A stretch of DNA of 64,000 bases from an uncultured Acetatifactor sp. (GCA_910586835.1 CAJUJU010000003.1:25820-89819), one strand, 5' to 3'. Numbered from the stretch's first letter, positions 51,707 through 60,684 are shown. The notes: generated by a model not told the origin, from the sequence alone. Made by a program: numbers and translations.

Positions 51707-53574
51707 AAAAGTTCAGGGAATATAAATATGAGATAGCGGCAGCAGTGATCTGCATTTTATTACTTTGGGGTCTCGCCGCAGGAAAGCAGGGCTTTCACAT
51801 GGATGAGCTGCTGAGTTTTCAGCTCTCAAATGCGGAATTTAATCCCTGGATTGTTTCCACACAGCCCGAGGGACGTCTGGCCCGGTTCGTGCACAATGAG
51901 ATAGACGGAGAGAATCTGAGGGAGACCTTGGGCAATCTGGCGGCGGTGATCGGAGACGTGCTGGAAAACCGGGGAAACAGTAAGCTTTTGACTTATAAGG
52001 CGGAGGTCTGGCCGGAGCCGGTGTGGATTACGGCCGGACAGTTTCGGGATTATATTGAGGTAAACCGGGGGGATGCGTTCAATTACCTGTCGGTCTATTT
52101 TAATGTGAAGGACGACAACCATCCGCCGCTGCACTTTATGCTGCTGCATACGGTAAGCTCTTTCTTTCAGGGCAAGGCGGAGGCGTGGATGGGATGTCTC
52201 ATCAATCTGGGTGCAGTTGCGGGAATTCTTATTCTGCTGGTCAAATCCGGCAGGCTGCTGGCGGAGGCGCTGGGACTGGAGGAGTACTCGCACCATGTGG
52301 GCGTATTGTCGGTGCTGTTTTACGGGCTGTCAGCGGGGGCAGGAGCGACAGTGCTTCTGATCCGAATGTACGGACTGTTGACTCTGTGGTGTATGGCATA
52401 TTTTTACCTGGTCATAAAAAAATGGCGGGACAGGAGCTTTGAACGAAAAAACGGGAAGCTGATGTTGGTGGCCATGTTGGGATTTTGGACACAGTACTTT
52501 TTCCTTTTTTATTGTATATTGTTGGCGGGACTGCTGTGTGTGCTTCTGCTGCGGGAGGGAAGGAAAAAGGAACTGTGGAGTTTTGTGCGTTCCATGCTGA
52601 TCGCTGCGGCAGTGGGAATAGCGGTATTTCCGTTTTCCATTGCGGATGTGTTTTCCAGTGGAAGGGGAGTGGAGGCTCTGGAAAATCTCTCTTCGGGTCT
52701 GCGGGGCTATGGCAGCAGGCTTGTGGGATTTTTTCAGATTATGTGGGAGAGAACCTTTACCCCGTGGTTTTGGATATTTTTGGCGCTGGCAGCCGCGGTG
52801 GCACTGGTCTGGCGTTTTAGTGGGGGGTTGTTCCCGCTTTTGCGCGGAGGAGCCGGACATGGTGAGAAAGGTGGCTGCAATGTGCCGGAGGCCGGAAATA
52901 ACGGTTTTCCGGATACGACAGCAGAGAAAGACATTGATGTACGGAGGGGAAGAGCGGCATATTTCTGGCTGCTTCTCTTGCCGCCAATTGGTTATTTTCT
53001 GCTGGCGGCAAGAATGTCTCCTTATCTGGTAGACCGATATGTGATGCCGTTGTTTCCTTTTGCCGCGCTGACGGTGGGATTGGCTTTTCCGGCGGTTCTG
53101 CGAGGCCTGGCAAGTGGCTGTAGAAAAATGCAGGGGAAAAAGATAATACTGACAGGGTGTATGCTGGCGGTGCTTTTGCAGGCAGCCGGAATTCTCGGTG
53201 ACGGCAGCCGGGAGTATTTATATGCGGGATATGCGCTTCAGGAAGAAATGGCGGAGAGTCTGGCTGATTATTCCTGTATTTGTGTCTATGAGGGTGTGGG
53301 CTATTATGAGAATCTGAAGGAGTTTACCCATTATGAGAAAACGCTTCTTGTGACGCCGGCACAGCTGGCTGAAAGACAGGACAGAGAAAGTATTGAGGCG
53401 TTGGATAAGGTCGCCGTTCTGATTAAGTGCGACGAGGTGGAGTTGTCGCAGGTGTTGGAGATTATGAGAGAGACTTATGGGTTTTCCGTGGATAAATGGG
53501 GTTGGCGGGAGCGCGGAATTCATGGAGACGTGCTTTGTCTGATGAGGCGTGATGTCGCGGCGGAGGGAAAATAG
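51703..53574 (+). CDS. GT-C (PMT/GT39-like) glycosyltransferase, membrane
   Basis: A 623-residue protein with about 11 membrane helices. Right after helix 1 is the extracytoplasmic HMDELLSFQLSNAEF, with the acidic Asp-Glu pair that marks GT-C lipid-linked-sugar transferases of the PMT/ArnT type. The loop has VKDDNHPPLHFMLLH, a motif common in that superfamily (DxxHPPL). A soluble tail follows the last helix (GILGDGSREYLYAGYALQEE and on). GGAGAG lies seven bases before the ATG at 51703. It would transfer a polyprenyl-phosphate-linked sugar to a polymer or protein outside the membrane. Confidence 0.8.
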   Translation: MKKFREYKYEIAAAVICILLLWGLAAGKQGFHMDELLSFQLSNAEFNPWIVSTQPEGRLARFVHNEIDGENLRETLGNLAAVIGDVLENRGNSKLLTYKAEVWPEPVWITAGQFRDYIEVNRGDAFNYLSVYFNVKDDNHPPLHFMLLHTVSSFFQGKAEAWMGCLINLGAVAGILILLVKSGRLLAEALGLEEYSHHVGVLSVLFYGLSAGAGATVLLIRMYGLLTLWCMAYFYLVIKKWRDRSFERKNGKLMLVAMLGFWTQYFFLFYCILLAGLLCVLLLREGRKKELWSFVRSMLIAAAVGIAVFPFSIADVFSSGRGVEALENLSSGLRGYGSRLVGFFQIMWERTFTPWFWIFLALAAAVALVWRFSGGLFPLLRGGAGHGEKGGCNVPEAGNNGFPDTTAEKDIDVRRGRAAYFWLLLLPPIGYFLLAARMSPYLVDRYVMPLFPFAALTVGLAFPAVLRGLASGCRKMQGKKIILTGCMLAVLLQAAGILGDGSREYLYAGYALQEEMAESLADYSCICVYEGVGYYENLKEFTHYEKTLLVTPAQLAERQDRESIEALDKVAVLIKCDEVELSQVLEIMRETYGFSVDKWGWRERGIHGDVLCLMRRDVAAEGK

Positions 53575-53579
53575 ACGCT

Positions 53580-54641
53580 ATGGTATGGCAGATTATTATT
53601 CTGTTCTTGGTATTGCTGGTTTTGCCGGTGCTTGTAGGCAGCATTTTTTCCGGGGTGGAGCACAAGGGGCTAAATCTGCCGCTGCGCTGGGTGAGCGGGC
53701 AGATTTGTCTGTGGGCTGGGTTTCAGGCGGTGTCGGTACCGTTGATCCTGATGCCCCGGGAAAAGGGTTTTTTCAGCGTGGTGATACTGTATATGGTATT
53801 TGGGGGGGCGATGCTGTTGTTTGCCCTGGGTATGGGGATAAAAAGGCGCGTCAGATTGCGGGCCGTGAGCAATACTGCCGCCGCGCTTAAGAAAGACAAG
53901 GTGGCGCTGCTGCTCTGGGGGCTGGTAATCTGTCTTTTGCTCCTGCAGCTGATACTGGCGGTGGTACTGGCATATGAGGAGGGGGATGATGCCTTTTATG
54001 TGGCGGTTTCCTCTGTCACATCAGAGTCGGGAACCATGTATCAGGTGCTGCCTTATACAGGTGGTTCTACCGAGTTGGATATGAGACATGGGTTGGCGCC
54101 CTTTCCCATTTGGGTGGCATTTCTTGCCAGGGTTTCCGGAATGCATGCGGCGACAGTTGCTCAGGTTGTGCTGCCTGTGACGTTGATCGGTATGGCATAT
54201 ATGATCTATTATATGATCGGCAGGCGTCTTTTTTCGGGGAGCAGCAGACGCGGGCTTCCATTGTTTATGCTGTTTCTGGAGGTGCTGGTGATCTTTGGGG
54301 GGCAGTCATTGTATACGGCGGAAAATTTTCTGCTGGTGCGGACTGCACAGGGAAAGGCGGTTTTGGCGTGTATTATCATTCCTTTTCTTTTTTTTCTGCT
54401 GCTTTTGCTGTTTGAAAGAATGCAAAAACGACAGGGTGCCGAATACTGGATTTTGCTTGGTTTGACGACGACTGCCGGATGCCTGTGCAGTACGCAGGGA
54501 GCGTTGCTGACCTGTGTGCTTGTGGGTATGGGAAGTCTGAGCGCCGTGGTGAGCTGCCGGCGGTGGCGGATACTGATTCCTGCGGCGGCGTGCTGCCTGA
54601 TTCCTGTGGGAATGGCCGTTTTTTATCTGCTGTTAGGATGA
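53580..54641 (+). CDS. Polytopic membrane protein, possibly DUF6077-like N-terminal half
   Basis: A 353-residue, almost entirely hydrophobic protein with about ten helices. The loop EEGDDAFYVAVSSVTSESG and LPYTGGSTELDMRHGLAPFP, an acidic extracytoplasmic loop, resembles GT-C proteins. The protein ends immediately after a helix (VGMAVFYLLLG). The next gene begins 12 bases later with another membrane helix and an extracytoplasmic tail, so the two together could be one ancestral protein of about 600 residues. I think of the DUF6077 family, from memory only. Confidence 0.6.
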   Translation: MVWQIIILFLVLLVLPVLVGSIFSGVEHKGLNLPLRWVSGQICLWAGFQAVSVPLILMPREKGFFSVVILYMVFGGAMLLFALGMGIKRRVRLRAVSNTAAALKKDKVALLLWGLVICLLLLQLILAVVLAYEEGDDAFYVAVSSVTSESGTMYQVLPYTGGSTELDMRHGLAPFPIWVAFLARVSGMHAATVAQVVLPVTLIGMAYMIYYMIGRRLFSGSSRRGLPLFMLFLEVLVIFGGQSLYTAENFLLVRTAQGKAVLACIIIPFLFFLLLLLFERMQKRQGAEYWILLGLTTTAGCLCSTQGALLTCVLVGMGSLSAVVSCRRWRILIPAAACCLIPVGMAVFYLLLG

Positions 54642-54653
54642 GAAGGAGAGTAT

Positions 54654-55409
54654 ATGTGGACGGATGTAGTAGGTGTTTTTCAGAAATATATGGGAACCGG
54701 CCTGATCGTGATCTGGTTTCTGGGGGCGCTTGTCTATCTGTTTCTCAATGAGAAGAGAAGGGAAAGAAGGCTTCTTTTTGTCTGGCTGCCTGTCATAGTG
54801 CTTCTGCTGTATTTTAATCCGTTGTTTGCAGGCGTATTCTGCAGTATGTTGGGCAGTGAGATTTATTTCCGCAATTGCTGGATGATTCCCTTCATTGCGG
54901 TGATTGCGTATTCAGCAGTCTGTATTCTGGAAAGGCTGAAGGGGATAAAGCAGCTGCTGTTCGGGACAGCGGCAGTTTTGCTGATCGTTGTCTCCGGAAA
55001 ACTTGTGTACGCGAATCCGCTGTACAGCAGGGCGGAAAACTGCTATCATGTGCCGGACAGTGTGGTGCATCTCTGCGACGCCATTGTGGTGCCGGGACGG
55101 GAGGTTATGGCAGTTTTCCCCAGTGAGCTGCTTTTATATGTACGACAATATTCTCCCTTTGTATGTATGCCTTATGGGAGAAACAGTTTTGTAACGGATG
55201 AAAAAAATGATTTTTATATTGCCATGGAGCAGGATGTCATGGATGTAGCCGCTTTGTCGGTTTATGCAGATACAGCAGGTTGTCACTATATCGTTCTCAG
55301 GGAGGACAAGGAGATTCTGGGAGAGCCCAAGGACTATGGATGGGAATTCTTCGAGCGGACGGATGGCTATGTTGTCTATCGAAACGTGAAAATGCCGCTG
55401 GATTTTTAG
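54654..55409 (+). CDS. Membrane protein with C-terminal extracytoplasmic domain, probable partner of the previous gene
   Basis: A 251-residue protein with about four helices in the first 125 residues (VIWFLGALVYLFLNE, LLFVWLPVIVLLLYFNPLFA, then IPFIAVIAYSAVCILERL) and an exported tail of about 120 residues. The motif GSEIYFRNCWMIP lies between helices 2 and 3. AAGGAGAG is well placed before the ATG, which argues for real independent translation. It reads as the C-terminal half of a GT-C-like protein. The hairpin around its stop codon also serves the opposite strand gene. Confidence 0.58.
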   Translation: MWTDVVGVFQKYMGTGLIVIWFLGALVYLFLNEKRRERRLLFVWLPVIVLLLYFNPLFAGVFCSMLGSEIYFRNCWMIPFIAVIAYSAVCILERLKGIKQLLFGTAAVLLIVVSGKLVYANPLYSRAENCYHVPDSVVHLCDAIVVPGREVMAVFPSELLLYVRQYSPFVCMPYGRNSFVTDEKNDFYIAMEQDVMDVAALSVYADTAGCHYIVLREDKEILGEPKDYGWEFFERTDGYVVYRNVKMPLDF

Positions 55410-55424
55410 TCCGGCGGCATTTTT
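55389..55424. terminator. Bidirectional terminator between convergent genes
   Basis: Bases 55389-55401 pair with 55411-55423, with one G-U, around a nine-base loop that holds the stop codon of the plus-strand gene. TTTTT follows on the plus strand and the A-run at the 5' side gives T's on the minus strand. Confidence 0.82.
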
Positions 55425-55436
55425 ACGGGTAAGATT

Positions 55437-56657
55437 TTATTCTTTATCGTAGTAGTTCAGGGCGTAGATAAAGCGTTCCGCTATCTTCTTCCGGCCTTCT
55501 ACGTTCAGATGTATATTGTCGATCAGGTAGTCTTTGGCATTGTCCTCGGTAATGGTTCCGTAGAGATTATCGATAAAGGTAACCTGGTTTTCTGCACATG
55601 CGGCATATTGCTTGATGACATAGGTGGAAAACACATCCTCTGCGTAGCGTATCTGGTCGCTGCTGATATACTCTCCGTTTTCGTCCACCTCGTTGGAAAA
55701 GGCATAGGCAGGAGACAGTACAATGATCCGGATGTGAGGATATACGGACTGGAACAGCTTGATGCCTGCGTCCAGATTACCTGTAAACCGGGTGATATCC
55801 GAAGGGTTATCGTCATTGTACATGGGGTGGCTGATCAGATAGTCATACCCGTCATACATGATAGCCACTACATCCACGGTGTCAAAATCGATTGAGCGGA
55901 TGGTGTCGCAGGCTAAATTGGCATCTGCAGGGATATCGTCTCCCAGCACATTGGCGGCCTGTTCAAACATCAGATTGTCGCCAAGATCGGTGGCGAGCAC
56001 GGAGAGCCAGTAAAAGGTGTAGGCGTCGCGGGGCCTCTCCTCCGCAATGAAATAGGGGCGTTCTGAAGCCAGATAGCTTGTCCCTATGGAGCAATTGTAT
56101 ACGGTTGCTCCGGTCATTTCCCCTATCATATTTACCAGATTATCCTCCGAATCCCGGTCGTCGGCAAAGGGAGAATTTCCGAAGAACGCGATAGAAAGGC
56201 CATCGTCGGTATTCAGGGGGACTATTTTGCCTTCGGAATCCGTGAGAGGGAGAATGACGTCCAGGGTATCGCTGTATTCACCTTCAATGTTGTTTCGGAT
56301 GTCTTCCTGGCTGATGAAGTGCCCCCAGTTTTTGAAACGGAAAAATACAATGCCGATGACGGCCAGTACAACGGCCAGCAGGATGACATGGAGGTTTATA
56401 CGAAAGCCCTTTTTCTTTGTATTTGGCTTGGGATCAGAGGGCCGGGGCTCTTCCGGGGTATGGGTATCCGTTATCTCCTGCTGAAGGCTGTCTGTGTCAT
56501 CCGGATTTGCGTCGGAAGCCGTGGGCTTCGGATCTGCATCCTCGTTTTCGCAAACAGGAATGGTGTCGTTGTCTAGGTCAATGATATCAATATCCGGTAT
56601 ACTGTTGTATTTTTGATCCTCCGGATGCTGTCCGGAAGAAATGTTGTCTTTATGCAT
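55437..56657 (-). CDS. Membrane-anchored SGNH-like protein C with altered catalytic motifs
   Basis: A 406-residue protein. About 90 acidic residues face the cytoplasm (DIDIIDLDNDTIPVCENEDA), one helix follows (INLHVILLAVVLAVIGIVFF) and the exported domain is SGNH-like. Compared with paralogues A and B, block I is FFGNSPFA (Asp to Asn, Ser kept), block II CSIGTSYLA keeps Gly, block III is YDGYDYL where Asn is replaced by Asp, and block V is DNIHLNVEG with Asp and His kept. Either the enzyme has changed chemistry or it has lost the oxyanion-hole Asn. GGAGG six bases before the ATG at 56657 supports the start. It faces the plus-strand cluster tail to tail. Confidence 0.75.
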   Translation of the reverse strand: MHKDNISSGQHPEDQKYNSIPDIDIIDLDNDTIPVCENEDADPKPTASDANPDDTDSLQQEITDTHTPEEPRPSDPKPNTKKKGFRINLHVILLAVVLAVIGIVFFRFKNWGHFISQEDIRNNIEGEYSDTLDVILPLTDSEGKIVPLNTDDGLSIAFFGNSPFADDRDSEDNLVNMIGEMTGATVYNCSIGTSYLASERPYFIAEERPRDAYTFYWLSVLATDLGDNLMFEQAANVLGDDIPADANLACDTIRSIDFDTVDVVAIMYDGYDYLISHPMYNDDNPSDITRFTGNLDAGIKLFQSVYPHIRIIVLSPAYAFSNEVDENGEYISSDQIRYAEDVFSTYVIKQYAACAENQVTFIDNLYGTITEDNAKDYLIDNIHLNVEGRKKIAERFIYALNYYDKE

Positions 56658-56801
56658 AAGCTGCCTCCGCACTGTAACTGTATTTCAGAAACAGTATTCT
56701 TCATTTTCGTAGCTACATTCTACTATTATGCAACCGGAAAGTCCACAATATTAACCAGATTTAAAAAGATTTAAGAAATTATGAATAAATGTCTCAAAAA
56801 C

Positions 56802-56830
56802 TTGATGTAGGGTTCCGGCGATGCTATAAT
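56802..56830 (+). promoter_or_regulatory. Sigma-A promoter of the GH25 repeat protein
   Basis: TTGATG (56802-56807), 17-bp spacer, TATAAT (56825-56830). It lies 53 bases before the ATG at 56884. The gap upstream to 56657 is AT-rich and I saw nothing else in it. Confidence 0.75.
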
Positions 56831-56883
56831 GTTACAGAATTGTTAACTTTCAGACAGACGAGTGCAAATGAATAGGAGCCGGA

Positions 56884-59800
56884 ATGAAGAGATTGTTTCA
56901 TCATACAAAAAGACCAACAGAGGACTGGGAGGGATACGAGGATTCGGATTTTGACTGGGGGGACGGTGAAGAAGAGGCATGTTATGGGGAGGAAGAACCT
57001 GAGGATGACTTTTCTGAGGATGAGGAAGCGTACTATGGGGAAGAAGCGGAAGATGATTATTCCGGGGAAGAGGACTACATAGCAGAGGAAGCAGAAACAG
57101 ATTTTTCCGAAGAGGAAGCGGAGTACTACGTTCAGGAGCCCGAGACAGGATTCTCCGAGGAGGAAACAGAGTACTATGAGGAGGAGTCCGCAGCAGGATT
57201 CTCCGAGGAGGAAGCAGAGTACTATGAGGAAGAGTCTGAGGCAGGAATTTCTGAGGAGGAAGCAGAGTACTATGTTCAGAAACCTGAGACCGGATTCTCC
57301 GAAGAGGAAGCGGAGTACTATGAGGAGGAGCCTGCAGCAGGATTCTCCGAGGAGGAAGCGGAGTGTTATGTTCAGGAGCCTGCAGCAGGATTCTCTGAGG
57401 AGGAAGCGGAGTACTATGAGGAGGAGCCTGCAGCAGGATTCTCTGAGGAGGAAGCAGAGTGCTATGTTCAGGATCCTGCAGCAGGATTCTCTGAGGAGGA
57501 AGCAGAGTACTATGAGGAGGAGCCTGAGACCGGATTCTCCGAGGAGGAAACGGAGTACTACGTCCAGGAGCCTGAGACCGGATTTTCCGAGGAGGAAGCA
57601 GGGTACTATGAGGAAGAGTCTGAGGCAGGATTCTCCGGGGAGGAAGCATACTACGCCGGGGCAGAGACGGAATATTATGGGGAAGCGGATTATGTCTCGG
57701 AAAATGCTGTATATTCGGACAGCAGGGTGACAGCAGAACAGAAGAGTTATGGAGGAATGGGATCGTTTTGTCCCGGAAATGGCGGGGTAATTCGCTATGA
57801 GGATGATTCGCTGTATGCGGTCGGGCAGGACGAAGAGGATACGAAGGGAGCTGCTTCCGGAAAAAGGAATATTGGAAATGCAGATGTAGGAAAGCCCAAA
57901 AGTGCAGGAGGACGGAAGGCAGGTCTGGCGGAAAAGTTGCGTGAAATGCCGGTTCTCGACCGGGCCATCGCGTTTACAGGGGCAGCAGTTCTTCTGCTGG
58001 CACTGATTACGGGAGGCGCTTTTTTGAGTTCACGGCTGTTGGGGAACAGGACATCCGATTTTGTCAGTGTGGGTACGCAGCTGGAGGATATTTCCGTCAT
58101 TGGAGAGGCGGGGCTGATTGCGATCGCGGATGCCCAGAGAGCAAAGCTTGCGGCGGCTGTTATTGTGGATGAGGATCAAAAGGAGGAGCAGGAGCATCCG
58201 GACTACGAAGAGAACGAATATTCCCGTCAGGTGACGGTGGCCATGAATATGACCTCCATTCAGAAGGATCTGAAAATTAAATTTATCAATCAAAAGACGG
58301 GAAAGCTGATCGCCAATGTTCCTTTTTCCGTGACGGTAACGGATCCGGACGGAAAGGTCAGCATCTGGTCGGACGACGACAAGGACGGGATCATTTACAA
58401 GAAAGATATTGCGTCCGGCGCATACAAGGTGGCAATGGAGACGCTTACGGATAAAAAGTATGCGGATTATGCCATTTCTACGGATAAAAAATCGGTGGAT
58501 GTGAAGAAGGATATCGCCTATCAAAAGGTTGACGTAGCCGATGAGGTAAAGTCCGAGAGCGAAGTGGATGCAAAAAAAGAGGATACCGCAAAGAATGAGG
58601 TAGCCGTAGAGTCAGAGCTGCAGGACACCGTTGCATGGGTGGACAGCAAGGTTATTGACGCTGTCTACAGTGAAGTGCCAAAGTCTTCGATTCCTGATCC
58701 GCTGACCTTTGCATCTCTTTCCGGGAGATTCATGAGGATGACGACTACGGCGGCAATATCGCCTGCGGCGGTAACGCTGAAGGCCGGAGAGACACAGAAG
58801 CTTACGGCAAGCCATAATTACCAGCCGGTGTTGAATGCAGGGGAATCCCTGGTTGGAAGCGTGTCGGCGCCGGAGGGGGCCACATGGACTTCCTCTGCGC
58901 CCGAGGTGGCTGCGGTTGGAAGCGACGGTACGGTGACGGCAGTTGCGCCGGGGACGGCGACGATCACCTGGCAGGCCAGAGTGACTTATCAGGTGAAAAA
59001 GGGTGAGTCTGTCTCTGATAATGATGCAACAGCTCTGGATAACAGGACGGAAGAACTCAAGGGCACCTGTGTGGTGACGGTTGCATCTGCCGCGAAGGGA
59101 ACGCTGACGGTTGATAAGCCCAGTGTGGCGGTGGTGATTAAGGGCAATGCAGTGATTCAGACAACGGCCGCGGGCTTTGAAAAGGAGAAGAAGCTGACCT
59201 ACAAGGCGGTTTCCGATCAGCCTTCCGTTGCCACGGTGTCTGTTGATACCGCGGGAAAGCTTACGGTTACCGGTGTGGCGGCAGGCACGGCCAGGATCAC
59301 GGTGACGGCAAATTATGCGGACGGAACCGCGGCGACGGAGGCTGCCGCAACGATAGATGTGACAGTAGGGGCCAATAAAATTGTCGCCTTTGATAAGACA
59401 ACCTGCACGGCATATGCCGCCAATCCCATCGTGCTGAACGTTACCATTCAGAACGCAGCCACCAAGTCTCCCACAGTGACGGTGGAATCCAGCGATGCAG
59501 CCGTGCTTCGCGGAACGGTGGGCGCCCTGAAAACAGAGGGTAACGTAATCACGGTACCGGTGACAGTGGAGGCGTTGAAGGAGGGAAGCGCCACACTGAC
59601 TGTAAAGTGTCTGGAAAACGGGGAGGAGGTCAGGGCCTCCTGTGTGGTGACCGTGAAGCCCAATCCGAAGACGGACGAAAAGACCGAGCTGAAGGACAAG
59701 GACGGACATCCGCTTTACGTTTTTGAAAATGACAAGTACAGACCGGCACATCATGCGGATTATTATAAATTTGACAAATTCTTCCTGAAGTCCGGAGAGC

Positions 59801-60528
59801 GGTATACCGGCTGGCAGACATTGGACGGAAAAGTGTACTTCTTCAATGCTGACGGGAATAAGGTTACCGGCGAGCAGGTCATCCAGGGCGCCAAATATGC
59901 GTTTGCCAGCGACGGATCCCTTGTCACCGGCACGGGCGCGCTTGGGATCGACGTCTCCAAGTGGAACGGAACCATAGACTGGACGGCTGTGAAGAATTCA
60001 GGGGTCAATTATGTGATTATTCGGTGCGGATACAGAGGCTCTTCTCAGGGTAAACTGGTAGAGGATCCGAAATTTACTGCCAATATCAAGGGAGCAACGG
60101 CAGCGGGTCTTAAAGTGGGCGTTTATTTCTTCACCCAGGCCATAGATGAGCGGGAGGCCGTGGAGGAGGCTTCCATGGTTCTGGAACAGATTAAAAACTA
60201 TAAAATATCCTACCCGGTATTTCTGGATGTGGAGTCCAGCGGCGGACGTGCGGATTCTATCAGCAAGGAGCAGAGAACCGCGGTGTGTAAGGCGTTCTGC
60301 CAGACGATTCAGAATGCAAATTATACGGCGGGGATCTATGCCAACAAGAGCTGGCTGGAAAATAAACTGAACGCCAGTGAACTGAGCGCTTACAAAATCT
60401 GGCTTGCCCAGTATGCATCTGCGCCTACCTATAAGGGCAGATATGATCTGTGGCAGTACAGATCCACCGGCAAGGTCACCGGCATCAACGGAAATGTGGA
60501 TATGAATCTGAGCTACCTTGGCTATTGA
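56884..60528 (+). CDS. Large membrane-anchored GH25 muramidase with acidic repeat tail and Ig-like domains
   Basis: A 1214-residue protein. Residues 1-73 are acidic; 74-249 form eleven 16-residue repeats such as FSEEEAEYYVQEPETG. A single helix at about 361-383 has no signal-peptidase site, so the repeats should be cytoplasmic and the rest outside. Then come a Cna-B/SpaA-like beta domain (LKIKFINQKTGKLIANVPFS), three Big_2-type Ig-like domains between about 628 and 925 (ATWTSSAPEVAAVGSDGTVT is typical), a CW-binding-like repeat (GWQTLDGKVYFFNADGNKVT) and a GH25 domain from residue 1020. GH25 residues are present: Asp1023 in GIDVSKWNG and DVE in FLDVESSGG; WQY near the end. GH25 enzymes cleave muramic acid bonds of peptidoglycan. 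ATG preceded by a short AGGAGC site. Confidence 0.88.
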   Translation: MKRLFHHTKRPTEDWEGYEDSDFDWGDGEEEACYGEEEPEDDFSEDEEAYYGEEAEDDYSGEEDYIAEEAETDFSEEEAEYYVQEPETGFSEEETEYYEEESAAGFSEEEAEYYEEESEAGISEEEAEYYVQKPETGFSEEEAEYYEEEPAAGFSEEEAECYVQEPAAGFSEEEAEYYEEEPAAGFSEEEAECYVQDPAAGFSEEEAEYYEEEPETGFSEEETEYYVQEPETGFSEEEAGYYEEESEAGFSGEEAYYAGAETEYYGEADYVSENAVYSDSRVTAEQKSYGGMGSFCPGNGGVIRYEDDSLYAVGQDEEDTKGAASGKRNIGNADVGKPKSAGGRKAGLAEKLREMPVLDRAIAFTGAAVLLLALITGGAFLSSRLLGNRTSDFVSVGTQLEDISVIGEAGLIAIADAQRAKLAAAVIVDEDQKEEQEHPDYEENEYSRQVTVAMNMTSIQKDLKIKFINQKTGKLIANVPFSVTVTDPDGKVSIWSDDDKDGIIYKKDIASGAYKVAMETLTDKKYADYAISTDKKSVDVKKDIAYQKVDVADEVKSESEVDAKKEDTAKNEVAVESELQDTVAWVDSKVIDAVYSEVPKSSIPDPLTFASLSGRFMRMTTTAAISPAAVTLKAGETQKLTASHNYQPVLNAGESLVGSVSAPEGATWTSSAPEVAAVGSDGTVTAVAPGTATITWQARVTYQVKKGESVSDNDATALDNRTEELKGTCVVTVASAAKGTLTVDKPSVAVVIKGNAVIQTTAAGFEKEKKLTYKAVSDQPSVATVSVDTAGKLTVTGVAAGTARITVTANYADGTAATEAAATIDVTVGANKIVAFDKTTCTAYAANPIVLNVTIQNAATKSPTVTVESSDAAVLRGTVGALKTEGNVITVPVTVEALKEGSATLTVKCLENGEEVRASCVVTVKPNPKTDEKTELKDKDGHPLYVFENDKYRPAHHADYYKFDKFFLKSGERYTGWQTLDGKVYFFNADGNKVTGEQVIQGAKYAFASDGSLVTGTGALGIDVSKWNGTIDWTAVKNSGVNYVIIRCGYRGSSQGKLVEDPKFTANIKGATAAGLKVGVYFFTQAIDEREAVEEASMVLEQIKNYKISYPVFLDVESSGGRADSISKEQRTAVCKAFCQTIQNANYTAGIYANKSWLENKLNASELSAYKIWLAQYASAPTYKGRYDLWQYRSTGKVTGINGNVDMNLSYLGY
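57103..57630 (+). repeat. 48-bp tandem repeat, 11 copies, in the GH25 gene
   Basis: Exactly eleven 48-bp units, each coding 16 residues, run from residue 74 to 249. Two unit types alternate from the third copy on (YYEEE-type and Y/CYVQ-type), which gives a 96-bp higher-order period. Cys replaces Tyr in two VQ-type units. Both other plus-strand frames and the reverse strand stay open through it because of biased base use, giving long spurious reading frames. Confidence 0.95.
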
Positions 60529-60582
60529 TGAAAAAGCGCGTTCTTAAGAATTTTCCCATGCTTTATTTAAGAATAAAAGCAT

Positions 60583-60611
60583 TTGGAAATATGCGGAAAT
60601 TGTGATATGAT
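60583..60611 (+). promoter_or_regulatory. Candidate promoter of rmlB-rmlA-GH25
   Basis: TTGGAA (60583-60588), 17-bp spacer and TATGAT (60606-60611). Upstream, an imperfect hairpin with arms near ATGCTTTATT and ATAAAAGCAT (around 60559-60582) may end the preceding transcript. Confidence 0.55.
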
Positions 60612-60684
60612 AAAGATACTTTATTCAGAAAGTCAGGGCAGTGCCGGAGAAAGCATAACGGCGCGGAAATGGAGATTTGAAGCT

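Noticed and set aside
53580..55409. Frameshift pseudogene
   Set aside because: The second gene has a proper ribosome site and start, so a natural two-gene form is equally likely.
57176..57730. Arg/Ser-rich plus-strand frame and a long minus-strand Pro/Leu frame (56843-57649)
   Set aside because: Both come from the 48-bp repeat read in other frames; no ribosome sites.
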